The position numbers and the translations under genes were made by a program. Positions 56,593 to 64,000 of a DNA stretch of 64,000 bases are shown one piece after another. This DNA is from Geosiphon pyriformis (taxonomy: Eukaryota > Glomeromycota > Glomeromycetes > Archaeosporales > Geosiphonaceae), in contig JAAOMT010000258.1 of the NCBI GenBank assembly GCA_016748015.1, positions 469,008 to 533,007 of the forward strand, read 5' to 3'. The first letter of the stretch is position 1. The number at the start of each line of letters is the position of its first letter. The notes below the pieces were generated by a model. That model worked only from the letters and a program-made list of their open reading frames with translations, was not told the origin of the DNA and did not search any database.

Positions 56593-57427
56593 AATATTAG
56601 TAATAGCAACCAAAAAAAACTTAAAATCAAAATTTATATAGAATAACTTAATATTGTTTTTAGAAACTAACTTAAATTTAACAAATCTAAATAGTAACTT
56701 AAACAAAAAACTAACTATAATTAATTTAATCTTAAATATAATACCAGATATTAAAATAAAAATTATTTATCCAAAAAATTTTTAATGATTGAAAATTGTT
56801 TTTTAAATATTATTAATAGTAATATTAAAAAACAAAAAAGAAAAGACTGTTTTAGTTTCTATTTAATTAGTTTAATTTTTAAAATCAAATAATTTAATAA
56901 ATTAATTTGTTTTTAAAATCAATAATAATTTATTAAAACATTATATATAACAATATAATCAATAATTAATCTTAATTTATCTTAAAAAACATATTATTAT
57001 TGTTATTACTTATATTAAAAAAAAACTGATTGTTATTAAAAAAAATTTTTTCAAGATTTTATTTAAAATTACAAAAAAATTTAATATAATAATAGTAAAT
57101 ACAAGTAACTATTATTGTTTTTTTAAGTCTTTAATATTTTTAACTATTTGTAAAATAGTAATAGTATTAATAATAAAAACAAAAAAAACTAATTTGTTAA
57201 CAAACTTATTATTAAAAACTTTAAAGCTTTTACAAAAAGTAAAAATAATATTAAGATTGACCTAAGTATATTTTTTAAAAAAACTTTAATTAGAAAAAAA
57301 TTATTAATTAAAAATAAAAAAAATATTTTAAAAATTATCAAAAACAGTTTTTTATTATTAATATTTAAGAAGAATATTATCAAAATATTTTGTTTAATTG
57401 TTTTAACAATAAAAAGATTTTGTCTTT
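56593..57427. other. Very AT-rich spacer with a relic repeat
   Basis: Nearly pure A and T. A minus-strand frame at 57189-57383 resembles a plus-strand frame at 63684-63866 and probably marks a shared decayed repeat in opposite orientation. No functional gene is inferred. Confidence 0.5.
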
Positions 57428-59210
57428 AGGTAACTCTCTGACCAATGCTTTTCATCATCGAAGTGGAACTCCTAAGTCTCTTGTTCTTGGTGAACCAAAC
57501 TATCTTAGATATGTCTCTTCACTTCAGCATTATGAAATTGCCTTCATAAACCAACCACATAACTGGAGTGGGGCTGTTTTTGATTGGAAAACCTTCAAAC
57601 AATAGAAATGGTTGGACTCATATAGTCTGGGTCCTATCTGGTTTGAGCTTTCTGTTTGGTTTCTTGATGGTGTATCTTTTCTGCCTGTCTGTTCTTTGTT
57701 TTTGAACATTTGTGACTTTACAGATGTTTTGCAGTCTTGTAAGTTTGGCATCATTAATGATGGCTTGTTGTGTACTGGTATTGATTGATTTTCTGTTTAT
57801 ATGGATAGATTGTTGAGCAGTTTAAGGACTCTTGATATAAAAGCTGGAGCTGCTGTTTTCTTTGAGAACATAAGTATGAGTTTGAATATAGAAGTGTTTA
57901 GTTTAATGTCTTTTACTATGGCAGAATTGTAGGCTATTGCTTTGGCTCTTGAGTGTGTCTTTTTTTCTTACTCAGTCGACTTGTTTTTGAACAGTCAAGC
58001 TGCTTTGGATGCATACAAGTCAGAGTTGGAATTGGTCCACCCAGATTTCAGGAATTATTGCTGGATTGAATGCTGCTACATTGTTAGTGTTATTTATCAC
58101 AAGAATTTGAATATTAATTGGCATAAGATTAAAGATCACTCGGATGTTCTAGGCAATGAGCATGCTGATGAGTTGGCCAGAACTGTTGCTCTCTCTAATT
58201 GGCATCTGCCTTACTTAATCAATGAATGCTATCTTAGAGTCAATAGTGTGGCTATTTTTGATAATTCTAAGCATTTTGTTCAGGATGTTTTTCAGTCTGT
58301 TTATTGTGTGCATTAAGAAGTTGGTTCTGGTTTTTAGGTGGTGATAAACTGTTTGCATGCAGATATTGACTAGCTCAGGTCATCTCTGATGTGACATCCA
58401 GACTCTCACATGACTGCTGGTTTCACTAGCAAGCAGACTGCTGGCTTCTAGACATATTTTATGAAGATCTTGTATCATCAGCTCTCTGTTGCTATGTGTA
58501 AATGGTTTTATAATAAACATTACTCTAGTGTAATGTATTTGTTCTGTGATAATATCAAAGTCTTAAACCATGTTTTTTCTTGTTTGTTTGATGCTGCTGG
58601 TTATGCTCAATTTTTGGACATTCATGCATCTGCTTGGGGAGTGTACTTCAGTCTAATTCATTCCTCTTTGGGTATTTTACAGCTATTGTTTACATGTGTC
58701 TTTAGCATTTTGGTCAATATTGTTTTATGTAAAAGTTTTGTCTTCAAGAATTGGTTTCATGAATCTGTTTCCATTTTTACAGACTTTAAGATAGCAAGTT
58801 AGAATATTGTAGTCTTTATGTGCAAGTTTAGTTTTGTATTCTAGAAGGATATTTAATTGGTTTATGCCAAGCATCAAGCATTTATGGAAAAAAATGGGCT
58901 CATTCCACATGATGGGTCTGTTTCTCTCTCAATTTCTGGGCTTTCTTCAGTACTTTCAACTGATATGGCCAGATTATTGAGTATTGCTGAGACAATTGGG
59001 ATTGGTTTCAAATTTTGTAAACTCTGTTTGTTTTTTTTAGGTATAAATAAAGTGGTTTCTGTTTATATAGATGTTTAGTATTGTTCTGATTGGTCTGAAT
59101 AGCTGGTTATGTGTAGAAAGTGCATAATTCACACTTAGTTTAGATCATTTACATGATATATTGTGCTAGGCAGTATTTGGACTTTACTCGTTAAATAAAT
59201 AAATAAATAA
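57428..59210 (+). mobile_element. LINE copy 3, 5'-truncated
   Basis: The copy starts within ORF2 at a point matching residue 1020 or so of copy 2 and runs through RNase H and the C-terminal region to a stop at 59076-59078. The 3' untranslated block and a TTAAATAAATAAATAAATAAA tail follow. All coding lies in one frame with about ten nonsense codons (for example TAG 57603, TGA 57786, TAG 57930, TAA 58314). RNase H is degenerate (VYMDRL for VYTDGS), although GNEHADEL remains. This is a dead-on-arrival insertion that decayed by substitution. Confidence 0.82.
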
Positions 59211-60386
59211 AAAAAATAAAAAGACTTTTTTTTGTTAAAATTTTATTATTTACTATAAAAAAAATAAAAAACTACTTTTTGTTTTGGTTATGGTTATAAA
59301 ATTAAAAAAAAAAAGAGCTTTTATATATTTTATATATATTTAATTGTATTATTTAAATATAATAAATTAAAATTAATTATTATAATAAATTAATTATATT
59401 ATTTTATTATCTAATTATAAAATAAAATTAATAAAATAAAAATTTGTGTTTTTGCATTAAATTTATTTTTTAATTATTATTAAAATTAAGCTATTAATTT
59501 TTTTTTGTTATTTTTAAGATTACAAAAATTTTTATAATTTTTTATAATTATTTTTTTAATATTATTAATTAATAAAGTTTATAATTAAGTTTGATAATAT
59601 TTTAATAATTCAAGTTTTTATTTTTGTTAATAATAAATTTGTTTTTGTAATAAAAATAAAATATTATTATTTTAGTTGGTTTTTTTGCAAAAATAGTTTA
59701 CAAATTTTAAAAATTTTATTTTTTTATCAAGTAATAATTTATTAATTTATTTAATATTTTTATTAAAATTTTAAAATTATATTATTTTTTTGTTATTTAA
59801 TAAATAAGATTTAAATACAATTTGATACTTTATACTAAACTAAATAGTCTATATTAAACATAAATTATATTTTTTTTATATAACCAGTTATTTAAGTTAA
59901 TTAAAATAATAATTTGTTTTTATTTTAACTAAAAAACTATAATCTATATTAAAAAAACATATAAAACTTATATAAACTACAAAAAATACCAATTATTTTA
60001 ATAATATTAAGCATTTTTATTAAATTATTTAAAAGCAAAAATAGTAAATCACCAATAATTAAAATCATAAACAATATATATTGTATTATTAAATATATAA
60101 AAAGACAATATTTGTAATATATATAATAATAAAATACATATTTTTAACAACAATATTTACTAAATAACAAATAAATTTAATAATTTTTTATAAGTTTTAA
60201 AATTTATTACATATGTAAAAACATAATCTAAAAATTTAATTTTATAATATAATAAAAACATAAAACACTAAGATATTTTTTATTATATAAATACTTTTAA
60301 ATCATAATAAATAAACAATAATATAAAGTTTTTATAAAATAAAAATACAAACTAGTTATAAATTTACTTGTAAATTCAGAAGCCAT

Positions 60387-61274
60387 TTTTACTAGCCGAA
60401 ATTTGAGATATTATTTAGAATAAAATTATTTTTATAATTCTTATTATTAATTAGCATATATTATTATTTCAATTTATTATTTATTATCTTATTAAATTAC
60501 CCGAATTATTATTTAATTAATAATCTAATTTGTATAAAACACAAATATAACCAAGTTGTGATAATCAGATTATGCAATACTTTAAATTATTTAATATTTA
60601 AAATTTGCCGAAATATTTAGTAATTCGATAAAATATTTAATAGTTATTCAAAATAATTTATAATTTGCAGAAATAACTTGTAGTTTGATGAAATGTATCT
60701 TTAATTTGCCGAAATATTAAGAAAAAAAATATTAGATCATAAAATAGTACTATAATAAGTTGTATACAAGAAAAACTTCTCTTTTCAAAAAATATATCTT
60801 ATTCAAAATTAATCTTTTCATACTAATATTTTAAAATTAATTAGCTACCAATTTCAGTAAATGGTTAGCAACTTTCAGACCTGGATCTAAAACAATTTTT
60901 TTAACATGGTTTTTTATTTTTTTTATTAGTTTATTTTTTTTTATTTTTTTTATATTATTGGATAATCTACAGTCGAAATTTTTTATAAAAAAATTAACTT
61001 GTACAGCAAAGTAACTATACACATTTTAAAGAGCTTACAAATAAGATTTTTTTGTAAAAAAGTCAACTTTTGTTGCAAAATAACTATATAAGTAATTTGC
61101 ATAGAATTGGCTATTTTATTATAAATCTAACAGTATATATAGTTTAAAGTATAGAAAAATACTTTAAAAAAAGATTAGCTTATTAGAAGTTTATTAACTT
61201 CTATTAATAGTAGAATTAAAAACAAAACAATATTAACAATATTAAAAAAAGAATAAAAAAACCTTTAATAATAT
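60387..61274 (+). mobile_element. Heavily decayed solo LTR of the gypsy family
   Basis: The stretch reads as the reverse complement of the LTRs at 25363 and 43676 with most G and C replaced by A and T. Landmarks in order are TTTTACTAGCCGAAATTTGAGATATTATTTAG at the start (given here only as a landmark at 60387-60418), degenerate units such as TTTGCCGAAATAT at 60603-60720, TTAGCTACCAATTTCAGTAA near 60840, GACCTGGATCTAAAAC near 60879, ACAGCAAAGTAACTATACAC near 61003 and GAATTGGCTATTTTATTATA near 61105. The sense direction is plus, opposite to elements A and B. No internal region flanks it, so it is a solo LTR or fragment. Confidence 0.8.
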
Positions 61275-63590
61275 CATATATAAATCAAAATATTAAAAAC
61301 TAAAATACATATAATTATTTATAATTTAGTTATTATTAAAAAGACTAATTTGTTTATTTTAATATTAATTTCTAAATTTAAATTCACAAAAAATACAGTT
61401 ATATTAAAACTTATTTTTAGTATTTTCAAATTTTTTAATAAGTTATCTATATATATATTAACTATATTTAAGTTTGTTTTTAATAAATATTTTTTTATTA
61501 CAGCAAAAATATAAAATATATATATATTAAAAAACTAAAAATTTCTAATTAAAGTCAAAATAACATCACAAAAAATTACAAAGTTTAAATAATTAGTTGA
61601 TATCTTAAATTATCTAAAAATAAAACTTCTAATTTTTTAATAACAAAAATATTTTTTGTTTAATAATTGTTTAATAACCACAATTTCAAATTTTTTAAGT
61701 AATTAAACATGTTACAAAAAACTAAATCCTTTAAAACAATAAATATTAAAATATTATTAATAAAAAAATATAATAAACAAATTATTATAAAAAAAATATT
61801 ATTAATTCAAAAAATTTTTATGATTTTAATTAAAAAAATTTTTATAAATTTAAATATTAACTTTACAAAAAATTGCAATAGATAATTAGATAATTAATTT
61901 AATACTTGTAAATTTAAAAATCTGTAATTAAATAATTAATCAAAAATATTACCAATATTTAAAAAATTCATTATTAAAACTATTTTTTTCTTTGTTTATA
62001 CTTGTTTAAAAAATTTTAAATCATATAAAAATAAATAATAAATAGTTTTATTTGAGAAATTTTTAAGTAAACTTATTTTTATTTTTAAGTTTTTTTAATT
62101 AATATATTTTATTTATTATAAATACTTTTAAAAACAAAATTAAATTGAATTTAATAATTAATAATAGATTGTAATATGACCAAAACCAAATAAAAAACTG
62201 TTTATTTAAAACAGTTTTTTTTAAAATTATGTTAAAAAAATTTTAATATTTAAATAAGTCTTAACTAAATTAAATTTGACCAAATTATTTGTTGATAAAA
62301 AAATTTTTAAATACTAATAGAATTTTTTTTCTGTAATAAAAATTAACAAGTTACTAATTAATAAAAAACATTCTTAATTCTTTAATTAATAAAAATAATT
62401 ACTGTTTTTTTATTGTTTATCAAAATGTTATGGATTTTAAAAATTTTTTTTATAGTATTTAAAATATACAAAGTAGTAATTTAAATATTTTTTAATTATA
62501 TTATATTGTTAACAAAAGTTTAATTATTAAATAAAATGTTAATTTAGTTTAATTTTTAATTTTATCAGTTTTAATAATAAACTTTTATAATTTTTTATTT
62601 TATATAAAAATAAATTATAAAAACAGTAAAAAAAAACTTTACTTTAATCCAAATTATTATGTATTTTATATTTATTTATTAGCTTATAATCTGTTATAAT
62701 TTGATTAATTTATTATTGTAAATATTATAAAAATATTTTATAAATTTTTTACATATTTTTATTTTAATTAAACTGTTTTTTAAATATTGTTAATTAACAG
62801 AATTATAAGTTTTTTATATGTTTTATAAAATTAATCATAGTTTTTAATTTTTTTTTAATATATTTTTTATTATTAATTTTATTATAAAAATTAAAATTAA
62901 AATAAAGTATTTTTTAAAACAGAAAAATTATTACTGTAAAATATATCAAATTTGTTATATACTATTATCAAAATTTTTTATGGTTTTTAATACAAAAATT
63001 ACAACAATATATTATAAAAATTACTATTAAAAAAATGTAAAAAAACCTATATTATTACATTTAATAAAAATAAAAAATCAGCAATTAATTCAATGATAAC
63101 AAAAAAATATGACACAATTAGTTGTTTACCTAAATTAAATACAAAAAAATTTTAGCAAACTAAAAAACATTAATAAAAATTAAAAATTAATATATGTAAT
63201 TTGATAATAATAAACTTTATTATATTTTAAAATTTTTATATACTTCTATTTATATAGTTTAAATTGCAACTACTATTCAGAAATAGTTATTAAAAAATAT
63301 AATCAATTAATTTATATTTGATTATATTAATTATAATTATAATTGATATTAATAATATATGATTATAATTCTAAATCTAGTTATCTAAATTTAATTATCT
63401 AAAAACATTAATTTTAGAAAAAATAACATATCAAGTAAGCTTATAAACTAAATTAAATAATTTAATATATATAAATAATTAATATATTTAAAATAATTTA
63501 AATATAGTATATATATTTTATGTAATTTAGTTATATATACATAAAATTTTTTGTTTTCTTAATTTTATAATCATAATTAAAGCAAAAAAT

Positions 63591-63866
63591 AAAAAAGCTG
63601 TACCTAATATTTCTTTTAAAATATCTAATAAAATTTCAATCAAAAAAGTTTTTTTTGTTATAAAAACAATTAAACAGAATATTTTGGAAGTTTTTTTTTT
63701 AAATAATTATAATAAAAAACTGTTTTTGATGATTTTTAAAATATTTTTCTCATCTTTGACTGGTTTTTTTTACCAATTAAAGTTTCTTTTAAAAGACATA
63801 CTTGAGTTAATTTTATTGTTTTTTTTATTTTTATTAAGAGCTCAAAAGTCTTTAATAATAAGTTGA
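63591..63866 (+). repeat. Relic repeat, similar to 57189-57383 on the other strand
   Basis: The plus-strand frame here (FFLNNYNKKLFLMIFKIFF and onward) matches the minus-strand frame at 57189-57383 (FFLNINNKKLFLIIFKIFF and onward) over about 60 residues. The residues are mainly Phe, Leu, Ile and Lys, as expected if a once ordinary coding sequence lost most C and G. This is likely old transposon coding DNA, not a current gene. Confidence 0.5.
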
Positions 63867-64000
63867 ATTAACAAGTTAGTTTTTTCAACTTTTATTGTTA
63901 TATCTAATATTATTAGCATTACTTTTTTAAAAATATAATTAAAAACCAAGAATTTCAAAAAATAAAAACAGTCACTTATTTTTGCTATTATTATACTAAA

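Larger units (their letters stand above)
59211..64000. other. Extremely AT-rich terminal region with decayed repeats
   Basis: About 4.8 kb of almost pure A and T. The only recognisable structure is an eroded LTR of the gypsy family (60387 to about 61274) and a frame at 63684-63866 similar to 57189-57383 on the other strand. No gene is supported. Confidence 0.6.

Noticed and set aside
23281-59210. RIP as an established mechanism for the TE decay
   Set aside because: Gypsy copies show TGA at CGA codons (CG context) while the LINE shows TAG; stop-codon counting is biased toward CA context, so RIP is kept only as a hypothesis.
1-64000. CRISPR arrays, bacterial operons or ribosome binding sites
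   Set aside because: Spliced genes, LTR and LINE elements show a eukaryotic genome; the repeats are microsatellites or TE parts, with no spaced direct repeats.

Overview
The window looks like nuclear DNA of an early-diverging filamentous fungus, most probably an arbuscular mycorrhizal fungus (Glomeromycotina). The pointers are the very low GC content, small GT-AG introns of about 64-160 bp, an F-box gene and a lipase class 3 gene of the kind expanded in that group, and two retrotransposon families whose layout I recall from such genomes: a Tad-like LINE and a Ty3/gypsy element carrying a dUTPase. This assignment rests on gene families and my memory, not on a search.

Positions 1-20,880 are a gene-poor host segment. 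It holds an F-box protein (4372-5355, minus), two unrecognised intron-containing genes that diverge from each other (9189-10171 minus; 11208-11953 plus), a 258 bp LINE- or SINE-type insertion with an 8 bp target duplication (16146-16403), a three-exon lipase-like gene whose nucleophilic serine is replaced by glycine (16780-17846, minus), a ten-exon TRM82/WDR4 gene (18717-20730, minus) and a tRNA-Cys(GCA) gene (20806-20876, minus). The rest is AT-rich spacer with microsatellites and long poly-T runs.

Positions 20,900-64,000 are a transposon island. There are four LINE copies in plus orientation: a 3' fragment at 21121-21700; copy 1 at about 23281-49345, split by an insertion; copy 2 at about 49690-56592, the best preserved; and copy 3 at 57428-59210. 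Inside ORF2 of copy 1 sits gypsy element A (25363-44654, minus, target duplication ATGG). Inside the integrase of A sits gypsy element B of the same family (27380-36823, minus, target duplication CCAT). The result is a three-level nest. Full LTRs are 979 bp.

The gypsy polyprotein order is gag with a CCHC knuckle, aspartic protease, a cysteine-rich region, trimeric dUTPase, reverse transcriptase, RNase H and integrase. A separate ORF3 occupies the env position; its last codons lie in the 3' LTR and its coding sequence contains the polypurine tract. All TE genes in the window carry nonsense codons, and several catalytic residues are altered by what look like G-to-A or C-to-T changes. The last 5 kb is extremely AT-rich and hides a heavily decayed solo LTR of the same gypsy family (60387 to about 61274).

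All calls come from reading the sequence and translations by eye. Exon boundaries were chosen by splice-site consensus plus frame continuity. Homology statements rely on recognised motifs.
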